Shown: one piece after another, positions 54,158 to 64,000 of the stretch
Numbering within the stretch: the first letter of the stretch is position 1
How the letters are laid out: the number at the start of each line of letters is the position of its first letter
NCBI GenBank assembly: GCA_903879705.1
Contig: CAIRMO010000061.1
Span: 34,179 to 98,178 of the forward strand
Direction of reading: 5' to 3'
Source of the DNA: an uncultured Candidatus Competibacteraceae bacterium
Lineage (GTDB): Bacteria > Pseudomonadota > Gammaproteobacteria > Competibacterales > Competibacteraceae
DNA length: 64,000 bases
The notes under the pieces: generated by a model
Seen by the model: only the letters and a program-made list of their open reading frames with translations
The model's database searches: none
Told to the model about the DNA's origin: nothing
Made by a program: the position numbers and the translations under genes

Positions 54158-54922
54158 GTGGCCTATCCAGAACCAGAATCATCCGATTCAACGTCCGCTT
54201 TGCCCCGCCATATCGCTATCGTCATGGATGGCAATGGCCGCTGGGCGCAACAGCGGGCGCTGCCGCGCACGGTCGGGCATCGGCAAGGCGCGAAAGCGGT
54301 GCGGCGGGTGGTGCAGGCGTGCAGCGAACGCGGAATTGAAGTGCTGACCCTGTTTGCCTTCAGCAGCGAAAACTGGCGGCGACCGCGATGGGAAGTTGAC
54401 GTATTGATGAAGCTGTTTGCGGCAACTTTGCGGAGCGAAATTCGCCGGCTGGACGAGGCTAATATCCGGTTGCGGTTTATCGGCGATCAGCGCGCCTTTT
54501 CACCCAAGTTGCAGAACTATATCGCTACCGCCGCACAGCGCACTGCCGGAAATACCGGCATGACCCTAGTGATCGCCGCCAATTACGGCGGGCGCTGGGA
54601 TATGGTGCAGGCGGCGCAGCGGGCGGCGGCGGACATCGCAACGGGCCGGTTACCCTCCGCCGATCTCACCTTGGAAACCTTTCAGCGCTACATCTGCCTG
54701 GCCGATCTGCCGGAGCCGGACTTGTTCATCCGCCCCGGCGGCGAGCAGCGCATCAGCAATTTCCTGCTTTGGCAACTGGCGTACACCGAATTGTATTTCA
54801 CCGAGCGGTTGTGGCCCGATTATGACGCCGACGATTTGGCGGAGGCTTGCGCCGCTTTCGCCAGTCGGCAACGGCGGTTCGGCCAGACCGGCGAACAAGC
54901 CGCTGGAGCCGCCGATGCTTAA
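54158..54922 (+). CDS. uppS: undecaprenyl diphosphate synthase
   Basis: UppS makes the C55 lipid carrier for peptidoglycan. 254 residues, GTG start at 54158. The catalytic region HIAIVMDGNGRWAQQRALPR (about 18-37) and the block ALTLFAFSSENW (VLTLFAFSSENWRRPRWEVD) are conserved; PDLFIRPGGEQRISNFLLWQ (about 190) has the Arg pair binding diphosphate. The end overlaps the cdsA start by eight bases. Confidence 0.97.
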   Translation: MAYPEPESSDSTSALPRHIAIVMDGNGRWAQQRALPRTVGHRQGAKAVRRVVQACSERGIEVLTLFAFSSENWRRPRWEVDVLMKLFAATLRSEIRRLDEANIRLRFIGDQRAFSPKLQNYIATAAQRTAGNTGMTLVIAANYGGRWDMVQAAQRAAADIATGRLPSADLTLETFQRYICLADLPEPDLFIRPGGEQRISNFLLWQLAYTELYFTERLWPDYDADDLAEACAAFASRQRRFGQTGEQAAGAADA

Positions 54923-55724
54923 ACAACGGGTGATTACCGCCTGCATCCTGGCGCTGTTGTCGCTAGGGGTGGTGCTGAAATTGCCGCCGGTCGGCTTTGG
55001 CGCGGTGGTGGCGGCGGTCATGTTGCTGGGCGCGTGGGAATGGGCGCAACTGGCCGGATTGAATAGAATCCGCGACCGCTTGTGGTATGTCGGACTGGTG
55101 CTGGCACTGATCTTGGCGAGTTGGCCGCTGACCGGGAATTCAACCCTGATGGGTGGTTTGCTGGCACTGACCGCAGTGGCCTGGTGCGGCGCAGGAGTCT
55201 GGATGTGGCGCTTTGCCGCTGCCCCGGAGCGCCGTGACTCGCCGTGGCTAATAGGCATCGCCGGGCTGGCGGCGCTGGTGCCGCCGTGGGTGGCGATGAT
55301 GGCCTTGCGCGCCCAGTACCGCCCGGATCATGTGCTGTTTTTGTTGCTGCTGATTTGGGGTGCGGATGTTGGCGCTTACTTTACCGGACGGCGTTGGGGG
55401 CGGCATAAACTGGCGCTGGCGATCAGTCCCGGCAAAACCTGGGAAGGCGTGGCCGGGGCCGGCACAATGACGCTGGTACTCGCCCTGATGGGGGTAATGA
55501 CGCTGGGGTTCGGCGCGCACTGGCTGGGGTTTATGGCGATTTGCATCGTTACCCTCGGTTTCTCCATTGTCGGGGACTTGTTCGAGAGCATGTTGAAACG
55601 GCAGTGCCGGATTAAGGACAGCGGTTCATTGTTGCCGGGGCATGGCGGGATGCTGGATCGAATCGACAGCCTGACCGCGGCCGCCCCCATTTTTCTGCTC
55701 GGACTCTACGGGTTGCCGATATGA
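54915..55724 (+). CDS. cdsA: phosphatidate cytidylyltransferase
   Basis: CdsA makes CDP-diacylglycerol. The ATG at 54915 gives 269 residues, starting [20 protein letters not shown], with about seven hydrophobic segments and the signature [12 protein letters not shown] near the C-terminus. The earlier in-frame ATG at 54822 is inside uppS. The stop overlaps the dxr start by four bases. Confidence 0.96.
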   Translation: MLKQRVITACILALLSLGVVLKLPPVGFGAVVAAVMLLGAWEWAQLAGLNRIRDRLWYVGLVLALILASWPLTGNSTLMGGLLALTAVAWCGAGVWMWRFAAAPERRDSPWLIGIAGLAALVPPWVAMMALRAQYRPDHVLFLLLLIWGADVGAYFTGRRWGRHKLALAISPGKTWEGVAGAGTMTLVLALMGVMTLGFGAHWLGFMAICIVTLGFSIVGDLFESMLKRQCRIKDSGSLLPGHGGMLDRIDSLTAAAPIFLLGLYGLPI

Positions 55725-56926
55725 GCGAACTGACAGGCGTTACTATTCTCGGATCAACCGGTTCCATCGGGGTCAATACCCTGGACGTGCTGGCCCGCCA
55801 TCCTGAGCGATTCCGGGTAGTGGCCTTGACGGCGAACCGCAACAGCGAAGCGCTATTTCAGCAATGCCTGACGTATCAGCCGCAGTTTGCGGTGATGGCC
55901 GATCCGGTCGCCGCCGAACAACTGGAAATCCGGTTGCGGGCAGCGGGTCAACCCGTCGAGGTGCTGGCTGGCGCGGCGGGTCTGGAGCAAGTCGCAGCGC
56001 TACCCGCAGCGGGTTATGTCATGGCGGCCATTGTCGGCGCAGCGGGCTTGTTGCCGACTTTGGCAGCGGCGCGGGCTGGCAAGCGGATCCTGCTGGCGAA
56101 TAAAGAGGCGCTGGTGATGGCCGGACCGTTGTTCATGGCGGCGGTGCGGGAACAGGGCGCGGAACTGCTGCCGATTGACAGTGAACATAACGCCATTTTC
56201 CAATGCCTGCCGCCGGGATTCACCGCTAACAGTCTGGACGCGGTGGGGGTGCGGCGGATTTTGCTGACCGGTTCCGGCGGGCCATTCCGCACCACGCCGC
56301 TGGAACAATTATCTGAGGTGACGCCCAATCAAGCCTGCGCGCATCCTAATTGGCAGATGGGGCGGAAAATTTCGGTTGATTCCGCCACCCTGATGAATAA
56401 AGGGCTGGAAGTGATCGAAGCGCATTGGCTGTTTGCCGCGTCGCCGGAGCAAATTGAAGTTGTGGTGCATCCGCAGAGTGTGATTCATTCGATGGTCGAA
56501 TATGTGGATGGCTCGGTGCTGGCGCAGTTGGGGCATCCCGATATGCGCACCCCGATTGCTCATGCCTTGGCTTGGCCGGAACGATTGGCGTCCGGTGCGG
56601 CATTCCTGAATTTCACCCAGTTGGCAAAACTGGAGTTTCAGGCTCCTGATTTTGGCCGGTTTCCTTGTTTACAACTGGCGTTTGCCGCGCTGGAAACCGG
56701 GGGAACCGCGCCGGCGATTCTGAATGCAGCCAATGAAATCGCGGTGCAAGCCTTTCTGGAGCGGCGGATTCGCTTTACCGCCATTGCGGCAGTCGTTGAA
56801 TGGACGCTGGAACAGGTCGGGGTCAGTACAATCGAGACGCTGACCACGATCCTCGCCGCCGATGTTGCCGCCCGGACGGTAGCGAACGAGTGGATTGCCG
56901 CCAGAATGGCGGAGGATATGCGATGA
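55721..56926 (+). CDS. dxr: 1-deoxy-D-xylulose 5-phosphate reductoisomerase
   Basis: Dxr (IspC) commits DXP to MEP in isoprenoid synthesis. 401 residues with NADPH motif [13 protein letters not shown] (about 11-23), the metal/substrate motif [15 protein letters not shown] (about 148) and [39 protein letters not shown] and [20 protein letters not shown]. It is co-translated with cdsA and rseP by four-base overlaps. Confidence 0.97.
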   Translation: MSELTGVTILGSTGSIGVNTLDVLARHPERFRVVALTANRNSEALFQQCLTYQPQFAVMADPVAAEQLEIRLRAAGQPVEVLAGAAGLEQVAALPAAGYVMAAIVGAAGLLPTLAAARAGKRILLANKEALVMAGPLFMAAVREQGAELLPIDSEHNAIFQCLPPGFTANSLDAVGVRRILLTGSGGPFRTTPLEQLSEVTPNQACAHPNWQMGRKISVDSATLMNKGLEVIEAHWLFAASPEQIEVVVHPQSVIHSMVEYVDGSVLAQLGHPDMRTPIAHALAWPERLASGAAFLNFTQLAKLEFQAPDFGRFPCLQLAFAALETGGTAPAILNAANEIAVQAFLERRIRFTAIAAVVEWTLEQVGVSTIETLTTILAADVAARTVANEWIAARMAEDMR

Positions 56927-58293
56927 GCAACGGTCTGATTTCGTTGTTGGCCTTAATCGTCACCTTGGGCGTGCTGATTACCGTCCACGAATTCGGCCAT
57001 TTCTGGGTCGCCCGCCGGCTGGGTGTCAAGGTGCTGAAATTTTCGATTGGCTTCGGTAAACCGCTCTGGAAACGGCTGAGCAAGGACGGCGTGGAGTACA
57101 TCATCGCCGCATTGCCGCTGGGCGGTTATGTGAAGATGCTGGACGAAAACGAGAGCGAGGGCGAAATCCCGCCCGCCGATCTGCCCCGGGCGTTCAACCG
57201 CCAGCCGGTGAGTTCCCGGATCGCCATTGTGCTGGCCGGCCCTCTGTGTAACCTGCTGTTCGCCATTCTCGCCTACAGCGTCATGTTCATGGTCGGCATT
57301 CCCGGCGCAAAACCTTGGCTCGACACGCCGAAACCCGGTTCACTGGCGGCGGCAGGCGGTTTTCAGAAAGGCGACCTGGTGATCGCCGTTGACGGTCAGC
57401 CAACCCCGACCCTGAGCGCGGTTATGCTGGAACTGGTCGATCGTGGCATGGCCGGTGAGATCATCCAGATTGAAGTGCAGGATGCTGAAGATCGGGCGCG
57501 GATTCGCACCCTGGACGGGCGTGATGCGCCGGATTTGGCCAAGGACGGCCTGGTGTTTGATCGCGCCGGCCTGACACCGTTTCAACCGGTATTGCCCGCG
57601 GTAATCGGTCAGGTAATGGCTCAGGGTGCGGCGGAACGGGCCGGTTTGCAGGCCGGTGATCGCATTATCCGGGCTGGCGATGAACCCGTGGCAGACTGGC
57701 GGCAGTGGCGCAGCTTCATCGAGCGGCATCCCGGTCAATTGTTCAAGGCACGGATTGAGCGCGACGGTGCGGAACAACTCATCGAGGTGATTCCCGACAG
57801 TCGGGAAAATGGGCAGGGTCAGCGGGTCGGCATGATCGGTGCCATTGCCGAGGTTCCCGATGATCTCGTCCGCAACTTGCAGGTCGTGGTACGGTATGGG
57901 CCGCTGGAGGCCGTCGGGGCAGCGATCAGCAAGACCTGGAACATGTCGCTGCTAACCCTGCGGATGCTGGGCCGGATGCTGGTCGGCAAGGCATCGCTGG
58001 ATAATCTCAGCGGCCCGATCACCATTGCCCAGTTTGCCGGACAGGCAGCCAGCGCCGGATTCATCGCGTTTCTTTCGATGTTGGCGCTGGTCAGCCTCAG
58101 TTTGGGCGTGTTGAACCTGCTGCCGGTGCCGGTGCTGGATGGTGGACATTTGCTGTTCTACCTGATCGAGTTGATCAAGGGCAGTCCGCTATCAGAGACG
58201 GTGCAAAACCTGGGGCAGCGAGTGGGCATGGTGGTCTTGCTGCTGTTAATGGGACTGGCCCTGTTTAATGATTTCAGTCGGCTGCTCGAATAA
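56923..58293 (+). CDS. rseP: site-2 intramembrane protease RseP
   Basis: RseP cuts anti-sigma factor RseA within the membrane to start the sigma-E response. From ATG 56923 the product is 456 residues. It has the zinc motif HEFGH (His 22), two PDZ domains (about 115-285), and [16 protein letters not shown] near residue 400, the second catalytic box. An ATG at 56800 would lie inside dxr. It is followed by bamA after 35 bases, as in E. coli. Confidence 0.97.
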   Translation: MSNGLISLLALIVTLGVLITVHEFGHFWVARRLGVKVLKFSIGFGKPLWKRLSKDGVEYIIAALPLGGYVKMLDENESEGEIPPADLPRAFNRQPVSSRIAIVLAGPLCNLLFAILAYSVMFMVGIPGAKPWLDTPKPGSLAAAGGFQKGDLVIAVDGQPTPTLSAVMLELVDRGMAGEIIQIEVQDAEDRARIRTLDGRDAPDLAKDGLVFDRAGLTPFQPVLPAVIGQVMAQGAAERAGLQAGDRIIRAGDEPVADWRQWRSFIERHPGQLFKARIERDGAEQLIEVIPDSRENGQGQRVGMIGAIAEVPDDLVRNLQVVVRYGPLEAVGAAISKTWNMSLLTLRMLGRMLVGKASLDNLSGPITIAQFAGQAASAGFIAFLSMLALVSLSLGVLNLLPVPVLDGGHLLFYLIELIKGSPLSETVQNLGQRVGMVVLLLLMGLALFNDFSRLLE

Positions 58294-58328
58294 AAGCGGC
58301 CCATTTTGACTAAGGTGTTTCTCTGCTT

Positions 58329-60635
58329 ATGAAATTTTATTTCCGCCTGACTCTTTCTCTGGTTCTGGCTATGGCAACAGTTGGATCGTTAGCCGCGCTA
58401 GCCGCTGGAACCGGGCCGTTCGTGGTGCAGGATATTCAGGTCGAGGGCCTGCAACGGATTTCGGCAGGTACGATATTCAATTATCTCCCGGTACAAACCG
58501 GTGCGACTATTTCCGAGAAAGATTACCCGGAAATTATTCGCGCTCTGTTCAAAACCGGCTTCTTCACTGATGTCAATCTGGATCGGCGCGGCAATGTGCT
58601 GGTGGTTATTGTGACCGAACGGCCGGCGATTGCTGAAGTCCGCATTGATGGCAATAAAGACATCAGCACTGAAGATCTTAAAAAGGCGCTGAAAGAGGTT
58701 GGACTGGTGGAAGGCCGGGTGTTTGACCGTTCCCTGCTGGACAAAGTGGAGCAGGAATTGCTACGGCAATACTACAGCCGGGGCCGTTATGCCGCACAGA
58801 TCAAAAGTCAGGTCCAGCCGCTGGAGCGTAACCGGGTGGCGATTACCCTGGATATTTCTGAGGGCGCAGTGGCCAGCATCAGCCAGATCAATATTGTCGG
58901 CAATAAAGCCTTTACCGACAAGGAATTACTCGGTTTATTGCAATCATCTACACCCGGCTGGCTGTCCTTTTTCAGCAAGGATGATCAATATTCCAAGCAG
59001 AAACTGGCGGCTGACATCGAAGTTTTACGTTCATTTTATCTGGATCAGGGCTATTTGAAGTTCAATGTCGAATCGACTCAAGTATCCATCACCCCCGATA
59101 AAAAGGATGTCTATATCACGGTTAATATCACCGAAGGCGAACTGTACACGATTCAGGATGTGCAGTTGGCCGGCGAATTCGGCAGCGTCACCGAACAGCA
59201 ATTAAAACTCCTGATCACCATTGAACCCGGTGAGGTTTTTTCGCGGGCTAAAATGACCGAGATTACTAAACAGATCGGCGAGCTGCTCGGTCAGGAAGGT
59301 TATGCGTTCGCCAATGTCAACACAGTGCCACAGGTCGATGATGAGACCAAAAAAGTCTCCCTGACCTTTGTCGTCGATCCGGGTAAGCGGGTTTATGTGC
59401 GGCGCATTAATTTTCAGGGCAACGCCAAGACGGAGGACCATGTACTGCGCCGGGAAATGCGTCAATCTGAAGGGACATGGTTTTCAACCAAGGATCTGAA
59501 TCGCTCCAAGACTCGCCTGCAACGCCTGGAATATCTGGAAAGCGTTAATGTAGAAACGCCCGCTGTGCCTGGAACCAATGATCAGGTTGATGTTAATTAC
59601 ACGGTGGTTGAACGGCCATCGGGCAGTTTGATGTTCGGCGTCGGCTATGGTCAGGACTCAGGCGTCATGCTCAATGCCAGCATAACCCAGAATAATTTTC
59701 TCGGCACCGGCAATCAACTGGGCTTGGTGTTGAATAACAGCACATCTGGCCAGAATTACAGCCTCACCTATAACGATCCCTATTACACGCCAGACGGCGT
59801 TAGTCGTGGTTTCAAGGTCTATTACCGCGAAATCGATAGCGCCCAAGTCAATGCGGCTGATTATTACCTGAACAGCTATGGCGCCCAGGTCAGTTACGGC
59901 TTTCCCCTGAATGAATTTGACACGTTGCGGCTGAGTCCTGGCTATGAAAATCTCTGGATTGGTGTCAACACCGGAACGCCAATCGAAATTCTGGAGTATG
60001 TCGCGCAGAATGGCGATACCTACAATGAATTCAAGCTGGATGCCAGTTGGGCACGAGACAGTCGCGACCGAATCCTGTTTCCGACCAGCGGCAGTCTGAA
60101 TCAGATCATCGCTGAACTGGCTATTCCAGGCAGTGACGCCCAGTTCTATAAATTAGGCTATCGCGGCATTGGCTATCTCCCGCTGGCCCGCTGGCTCACC
60201 TGGTCAGTAGGTGCCGATATTGGCTATGGCGATGGCTACAGCAATACCAACGGCCTGCCCTTCTTTGAAAACTTTTATGCCGGCGGTCTACGCTCGGTGC
60301 GCGGCTATAAGACTAATACCCTGGGACCGCGCTATAGCGATAATGAACCCCGTGGTGGCGCGTTTAAAACTGTTGCCAGCACTCAGCTTATTTTGCCGGT
60401 TCCGTTCATGGAAAAATCCGAAAATGTGCGAGTGGCCGCGTTTTTCGATATTGGTAACGTGTTTGCCACCGTGAGCGATTTCGACGCCAATGCGTTACGC
60501 TATTCGGTCGGCATGTCCGGGCTATGGATTTCACCGCTGGGACCCATTGTGTTAAGCGTCGCTGCGCCGCTCAATGATCAGCCGGGCGATGAAACCGAAG
60601 TCTTTCAATTTTCTTTTGGCGTCCCGTTCAATTAA
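58329..60635 (+). CDS. bamA: outer membrane protein assembly factor BamA
   Basis: BamA inserts beta-barrel proteins in the outer membrane. 768 residues: signal peptide (about 1-26, cut near ALA-AGTG), five POTRA domains (to about 425; first block [20 protein letters not shown]) and a C-terminal 16-strand barrel with the VRGF/Y motif in [12 protein letters not shown] (about 657) and a final [10 protein letters not shown] strand ending in an aromatic-x-Asn. It is followed by skp. Confidence 0.97.
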   Translation: MKFYFRLTLSLVLAMATVGSLAALAAGTGPFVVQDIQVEGLQRISAGTIFNYLPVQTGATISEKDYPEIIRALFKTGFFTDVNLDRRGNVLVVIVTERPAIAEVRIDGNKDISTEDLKKALKEVGLVEGRVFDRSLLDKVEQELLRQYYSRGRYAAQIKSQVQPLERNRVAITLDISEGAVASISQINIVGNKAFTDKELLGLLQSSTPGWLSFFSKDDQYSKQKLAADIEVLRSFYLDQGYLKFNVESTQVSITPDKKDVYITVNITEGELYTIQDVQLAGEFGSVTEQQLKLLITIEPGEVFSRAKMTEITKQIGELLGQEGYAFANVNTVPQVDDETKKVSLTFVVDPGKRVYVRRINFQGNAKTEDHVLRREMRQSEGTWFSTKDLNRSKTRLQRLEYLESVNVETPAVPGTNDQVDVNYTVVERPSGSLMFGVGYGQDSGVMLNASITQNNFLGTGNQLGLVLNNSTSGQNYSLTYNDPYYTPDGVSRGFKVYYREIDSAQVNAADYYLNSYGAQVSYGFPLNEFDTLRLSPGYENLWIGVNTGTPIEILEYVAQNGDTYNEFKLDASWARDSRDRILFPTSGSLNQIIAELAIPGSDAQFYKLGYRGIGYLPLARWLTWSVGADIGYGDGYSNTNGLPFFENFYAGGLRSVRGYKTNTLGPRYSDNEPRGGAFKTVASTQLILPVPFMEKSENVRVAAFFDIGNVFATVSDFDANALRYSVGMSGLWISPLGPIVLSVAAPLNDQPGDETEVFQFSFGVPFN

Positions 60636-60715
60636 TGGCAAACCGGATTTCGGAATCCGATAGTCATGATTGGGTGATTTCTTGCAGTGTCCTTATGTTA
60701 TTTGGAGGTAATCGA

Positions 60716-61237
60716 GTGAAACTCATGCACAAGCTGTTAATAGCGGGCGCTCTGGCATTGCCGCTGGCGTTGGCGCAGACTCAGGCGCAAGCGGCCGATG
60801 TAAAAATCGGCTTTGTCAGCATTGCCAAGATTCTGAACAGCGCCCCGCAGGCTGAATCAGCCAGCAAGCGGCTGGAACAGGAGTTCGCGCCGCGTAAAAA
60901 GGGCCTGGATGAAGCGCAGAAGTCGTTGCGCAAAATTGAAGAGAAACTGGCCAAGGATGGCGCGGTGATGAGTGAAAGTCAGCGCCGTAATATGGAAAAT
61001 GATTTTCGCAACCAGGCCCGGGAACTAAAACGCAGCGGCGATGAGTTTCGCGAGGATTTCAACCTGCGCCGCAATGAAGAACTGGGCAAATTCCAGAAGC
61101 AGGTGCTGGATGTGATCAACAGCGTCGCCAAGGAAGATGGCTTTGATCTGGTGGTCAACGACAGCGCAACGCTGTATGCCAGTCCGCAAGTGGATGTGAC
61201 CGACAAGGTACTTAAGCGGTTGACGTCGTCCAAGTAA
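60716..61237 (+). CDS. skp: periplasmic chaperone Skp/OmpH
   Basis: Skp is a trimeric jellyfish-like chaperone for outer membrane proteins in transit to BamA. GGAGGT (60704-60709) points to the GTG at 60716, giving 173 residues beginning MKLMHKLLIAGALALPLALA, a signal peptide cut near AQAA-DVKIG. The mature part has VKIGFVSIAKILNSAPQAES and a long charged coiled region (LEQEFAPRKKGLDEAQKSLR). Usual place between bamA and lpxD. Confidence 0.93.
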   Translation: MKLMHKLLIAGALALPLALAQTQAQAADVKIGFVSIAKILNSAPQAESASKRLEQEFAPRKKGLDEAQKSLRKIEEKLAKDGAVMSESQRRNMENDFRNQARELKRSGDEFREDFNLRRNEELGKFQKQVLDVINSVAKEDGFDLVVNDSATLYASPQVDVTDKVLKRLTSSK

Positions 61238-61245
61238 AGCGGGCC

Positions 61246-62277
61246 ATGACTACGCTGGGTGAGATTGCTGTCGTGGCTAATGCCTGTCTGCAAGGGTGCG
61301 ATCCCGCGACGGTCATCACCGGGGTAGCGCCCTTGCCGAGCGCTGAACCCGGGCAACTTAGCTTTTTGACCCATCCCCGTTATCGCCCGTTTTTGGCGAC
61401 CACTCGCGCTGCCGCCGTGATCCTGGCGCCGGTGGACGCCGCTGATTGTCCGGCCCCGGCTCTGGTAACTACCCATCCGCAGGTCGCCTATGCCCGGGCC
61501 GCTGGCTTGTTTGAGCCGGTGGCCGAGCCGCGATCCGGGATTCATCCCACGGCTTGGGTCAGCCCTGCCGCGCAAGTCGCCGCCGATGCCTGGGTTGGCC
61601 CGCACTGCACGGTCGAGGCAGGCGCGATCATCGAGTCGGGGGTTGTCGTTGGTCCCAATTGCGTGATCGGCGAACAGGCCCGGCTTGGTGCGGGAACCCG
61701 GCTGGTCGCCCAGGTCACGATTTGCCACCGGGCGCAGATCGGGCAGCGGGCGTTGATTCATCCGGGCGCAGTGATCGGCAGCGATGGCTTCGGTCTGGCG
61801 CTCGATCACAATGGCCGCTGGCTCAAGATTCCCCAGCTCGGCAATGTTCAGATTGGCGACGATGTCGAGATTGGCGCCAATACCAGCATTGATCGGGGGG
61901 CGCTGGAAGACACCGTGATTGAAGACGGGGTCAAGCTGGACAACCAGATTCAGGTCGCGCACAACGTGCGAATTGGCGCGCATAGCGCCTTGGCGGGCTG
62001 TGTCGGCATTGCCGGCAGCGCCAGAATTGGCCGGCATTGCATGCTGGGCGGCGGGGTGGGGATCGCCGGACATCTGGACATCGCCGACCGGGTACACATT
62101 ACCGGCATGTCGCTGGTTGCCCAGTCGATCACCCAATCTGGAGCTTATTCTTCGGGATTAACGGTAGAGCCGAATCGCGTCTGGAACAAAATCAGCGCCC
62201 GTCTGCGCCGGTTGGACGAGCTGTTCCGGCGGTTGACAGCCTTGGAAAGAACCGTCCATCGAAACACTGCGCCGTAA
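61246..62277 (+). CDS. lpxD: UDP-3-O-(3-hydroxyacyl)glucosamine N-acyltransferase
   Basis: LpxD adds the second acyl chain to the lipid A precursor. 343 residues: N-terminal uridine-binding domain (to about 105), then hexapeptide repeats forming a left-handed beta helix ([31 protein letters not shown]) and the catalytic His in [17 protein letters not shown] (about 242). The C-terminal helix follows. Start ATG 61246. Confidence 0.97.
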   Translation: MTTLGEIAVVANACLQGCDPATVITGVAPLPSAEPGQLSFLTHPRYRPFLATTRAAAVILAPVDAADCPAPALVTTHPQVAYARAAGLFEPVAEPRSGIHPTAWVSPAAQVAADAWVGPHCTVEAGAIIESGVVVGPNCVIGEQARLGAGTRLVAQVTICHRAQIGQRALIHPGAVIGSDGFGLALDHNGRWLKIPQLGNVQIGDDVEIGANTSIDRGALEDTVIEDGVKLDNQIQVAHNVRIGAHSALAGCVGIAGSARIGRHCMLGGGVGIAGHLDIADRVHITGMSLVAQSITQSGAYSSGLTVEPNRVWNKISARLRRLDELFRRLTALERTVHRNTAP

Positions 62278-62318
62278 TCGCTAATCGCTCATTAAAGACC
62301 ACAAGGATTGAAGCCAAC

Positions 62319-62765
62319 GTGCCGATGGACATTAAGGAAATTCTTGAATACCTGCCGCACCGCTACCCGTTTCTGCTGATTGATCGGGTGCTGGCATTTG
62401 AGTCGGGGCAGTCACTGACGGGACTGAAGAACGTCAGTTTTAACGAGCCGTTCTTTCTGGGGCATTTCCCGCAACGACCGATCATGCCCGGCGTGCTGAT
62501 TGTGGAGGCGCTGGCCCAGGCGACCGGCATTCTCGCGTTCAAGAGTGAAGGCGAACGACCCGATCATCGTTCCATGTATTACTTGGTCGGCGTTGATAAT
62601 GCCCGCTTCAAACGACCGGTCGAACCGGGCGATCAACTGATCCTGGAGGTGCGGCTGGATCGCATCCGGCGCGGCGTGGGCAAGTTTGTCTGTGAGGCCA
62701 AGGTCGATGGGCAACAGGTAGCAATCGCCGAGTTGATGTGCGCCAGACGAGGCATCGAGCCGTGA
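62319..62765 (+). CDS. fabZ: 3-hydroxyacyl-[acyl-carrier-protein] dehydratase FabZ
   Basis: FabZ dehydrates hydroxyacyl-ACP in fatty acid elongation. It is 148 residues from the GTG at 62319 (AAGGA at 62303-62307; the ATG two codons on is the alternative). Motifs: [14 protein letters not shown] (about 11-24) and the hot-dog catalytic stretch [20 protein letters not shown] (about 49-68) with His and Glu. A much longer open frame starting inside lpxD is not real. Confidence 0.96.
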   Translation: MPMDIKEILEYLPHRYPFLLIDRVLAFESGQSLTGLKNVSFNEPFFLGHFPQRPIMPGVLIVEALAQATGILAFKSEGERPDHRSMYYLVGVDNARFKRPVEPGDQLILEVRLDRIRRGVGKFVCEAKVDGQQVAIAELMCARRGIEP

Positions 62766-63535
62766 TCGACCCCCGTGCCGTGATTGATCCTTCAGCCCGA
62801 CTGGCCGCGGATGTCACGGTCGGGCCGTTTTCGATCATCGGGCCGGAGGTCGAGATCGGTGCCGGGAGCTGGATTGGCCCCCATGTGGTGCTGCAAGGGC
62901 CGACCCGGATTGGTTGTGAGAATCGCATTTATCAGTTTGTCTCGTTGGGTGAAGCCCCGCAGGACAAGAAATACGGCGGCGAACCGACCCGGCTGGAAAT
63001 CGGCGACCGCAACACGATCCGCGAGTTTGTAACCATCAATCGCGGCACGATGCAGGATGCTGGCCTGACCCGGATCGGCGATGACAACTGGATCATGGCC
63101 TATGTCCATATCGCCCACGATTGCGTGGTCGGCAACCGCACCATCTTCGCCAATGGCGCGTCGCTGGCTGGGCATGTTCATGTCGAGGATGACGTGGTGC
63201 TGGGCGGCTTTGCCTTGATCTACCAGTTCACCCGGCTGGGCGCTCACAGCTTTTGCGGGTTCGCCTGTGGCGTGAATCGCGATGTGCCGCCTTATGTCAC
63301 GGTGGCCGGCTACCGGGCCGAACCTTACGGCATCAACGCTGAAGGGTTGCGGCGGCGTGGCTTTACTGATGAGGAAATTCAGGCGATCCGCCGCGCTTAC
63401 AAGGTGATCTACCGCGCCAATCTGCGCTTGGAAGAAGCGGTTGAAAAGGTGCGGGAGATGATGGCGGATTGGCCACGGTTGCAGATTCTGGCTGATTTTC
63501 TGGCGGCACCGTCTCGCAACGGCATCGTCCGCTGA
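62762..63535 (+). CDS. lpxA: UDP-N-acetylglucosamine acyltransferase
   Basis: LpxA adds the first hydroxyacyl chain to UDP-GlcNAc. From GTG 62762 (overlapping the fabZ stop by four bases) the product is 257 residues: hexapeptide repeats ([20 protein letters not shown]), catalytic His in [20 protein letters not shown] (about 121), and a C-terminal helical part. The reading is complete, and no lpxB follows. Confidence 0.96.
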   Translation: MIDPRAVIDPSARLAADVTVGPFSIIGPEVEIGAGSWIGPHVVLQGPTRIGCENRIYQFVSLGEAPQDKKYGGEPTRLEIGDRNTIREFVTINRGTMQDAGLTRIGDDNWIMAYVHIAHDCVVGNRTIFANGASLAGHVHVEDDVVLGGFALIYQFTRLGAHSFCGFACGVNRDVPPYVTVAGYRAEPYGINAEGLRRRGFTDEEIQAIRRAYKVIYRANLRLEEAVEKVREMMADWPRLQILADFLAAPSRNGIVR

Positions 63536-63743
63536 AGAATTAAGGAGCCTGGTTGGAGAGGTGAGATGCTCCGTAATCGGTGGGTCGTTTGCTGGCCGAT
63601 TTAGGGGGCGTTTCGTATGGTCAGGTAATGAACAATCAGCCGGTTAGATGATAATCGGATGATAAAGTATCCCTCGATGGTGCGTTTAAGTGCGCCTTTT
63701 AGGGGGTCTACACAACAGTTAGGCCAAGAAAGAGGGTAGTGTT

Positions 63744-63986
63744 ATGACGATAAAGCGTGCAATTCTAAGCATATCGCTCGGCTGTTTTTTGATTAGCCCC
63801 ATGGCAAGCTGGGCCGAAGAAATAAAAGACTGTTATCACGTTTCTACTTCTACTTTGTTAGAATATCTGTCACTATTCATTATGTTTTTGTTGACGACAG
63901 GCCGAATCGATCGCGGCCTGCCGTTTACGGTGGCGGACTTCCATCTGACGGATGACCTCCTCTACGGTGGTATCCCGCCGAGGTAA
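63744..63986 (+). CDS. possible short secreted protein of unknown function
   Basis: An 80-codon frame with GAGGG before the ATG and a plausible signal peptide (MTIKRAILSISLGCFLISPM, cut near SWA-EEIK). Its second half is not clearly protein-like, and the region from about 63895 is also open on the minus strand, so this may be the 5' end of a truncated gene or a chance ORF. It is in the position where lpxB would be expected. Confidence 0.3.
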   Translation: MTIKRAILSISLGCFLISPMASWAEEIKDCYHVSTSTLLEYLSLFIMFLLTTGRIDRGLPFTVADFHLTDDLLYGGIPPR

Positions 63987-63998
63987 GAACGGGTTCAG
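63873..63998 (-). CDS. possible C-terminal end of a gene running in from the right edge
   Basis: On the minus strand the frame from 63998 to the stop at 63873-63875 encodes 41 residues, NPFLPRRDTTVEEVIRQMEV then a basic helix. The composition is more protein-like than the overlapping plus-strand ORF from about 63900 on. No start lies within the window. Family unknown. Confidence 0.3.
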   Translation of the reverse strand: MNPFLPRRDTTVEEVIRQMEVRHRKRQAAIDSACRQQKHNE

Positions 63999-64000
63999 CA

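Noticed and set aside
62037..62318. 94-residue N-terminal extension of fabZ
   Set aside because: It runs through the end of lpxD in another frame and has no FabZ similarity.
1..64000. CRISPR array
   Set aside because: Regularly spaced direct repeats with unique spacers were looked for and not seen; the repeats present are dispersed hairpins.
1..64000. complete insertion sequence or transposase gene
   Set aside because: No DDE or Y1 transposase ORF was recognised; only the integrase tail at about 3.1 kb remains.

Overview
This window looks like the chromosome of a gammaproteobacterium with a GC-rich genome. Housekeeping blocks keep orders typical of that class: truB-rpsO-pnp; accD-folC-dedD-cvpA-purF (here continued upstream by trpF-trpB-trpA); glnD-map facing rpsB-tsf-pyrH-frr-uppS-cdsA-dxr-rseP-bamA-skp-lpxD-fabZ-lpxA. 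A very long glycogen branching enzyme and many dispersed hairpin repeats would fit a Competibacter-like glycogen-accumulating lineage. That placement is an inference, because no rRNA gene is present.

Layout. 1-3.3 kb: end of truB, rpsO, pnp, tRNA-Ser(GGA), an integrase remnant and tRNA-Thr(CGT). 3.4-7.6 kb: a LytTR response regulator transcribed with a double-length glgB. 7.6-25.4 kb: an accessory island, partly AT-rich. It holds hipBA; a P-loop NTPase plus PD-(D/E)XK nuclease pair; a methyltransferase; a UPF0175/DUF3368 toxin-antitoxin pair; a large AAA+ ATPase with an HEXXH/VWA partner beside a TetR regulator; and a fusion protein (GNAT, SAP-like, SF2 helicase, amidoligase) followed by a tiny ORF, a double-DTG aspartic protease and a papain/C39-like cysteine protease. 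The island is bracketed by a 111-bp intergenic repeat (7.64 and 25.28 kb), and inside it by two methyltransferase copies, one frameshifted.

25.4-39.3 kb: a Spy/CpxP-like periplasmic protein; leuC-leuD-cimA-leuB, which can supply both leucine and citramalate-derived isoleucine; then, on the minus strand, trpF-trpB-trpA-accD-folC-dedD-cvpA-purF. 39.6-47 kb: cheW, a REC-GGDEF-EAL protein, a chemoreceptor, an SPFH/NfeD pair and an SDR. 47-63.5 kb: glnD and map, then the translation, cell-envelope and lipid A cluster ending at lpxA. The usual lpxB does not follow; the last 460 bases hold repeats and two uncertain ORFs.

The strongest candidate for an undescribed system is 19.9-24.5 kb (amidoligase-helicase fusion with two unrelated proteases and a possible small peptide substrate). 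Next are the NTPase-nuclease pair (9.7-12.4 kb) and the AAA+/metalloprotease-VWA pair (13.9-19.9 kb). All functional calls come from reading motifs by eye; no database search was run.
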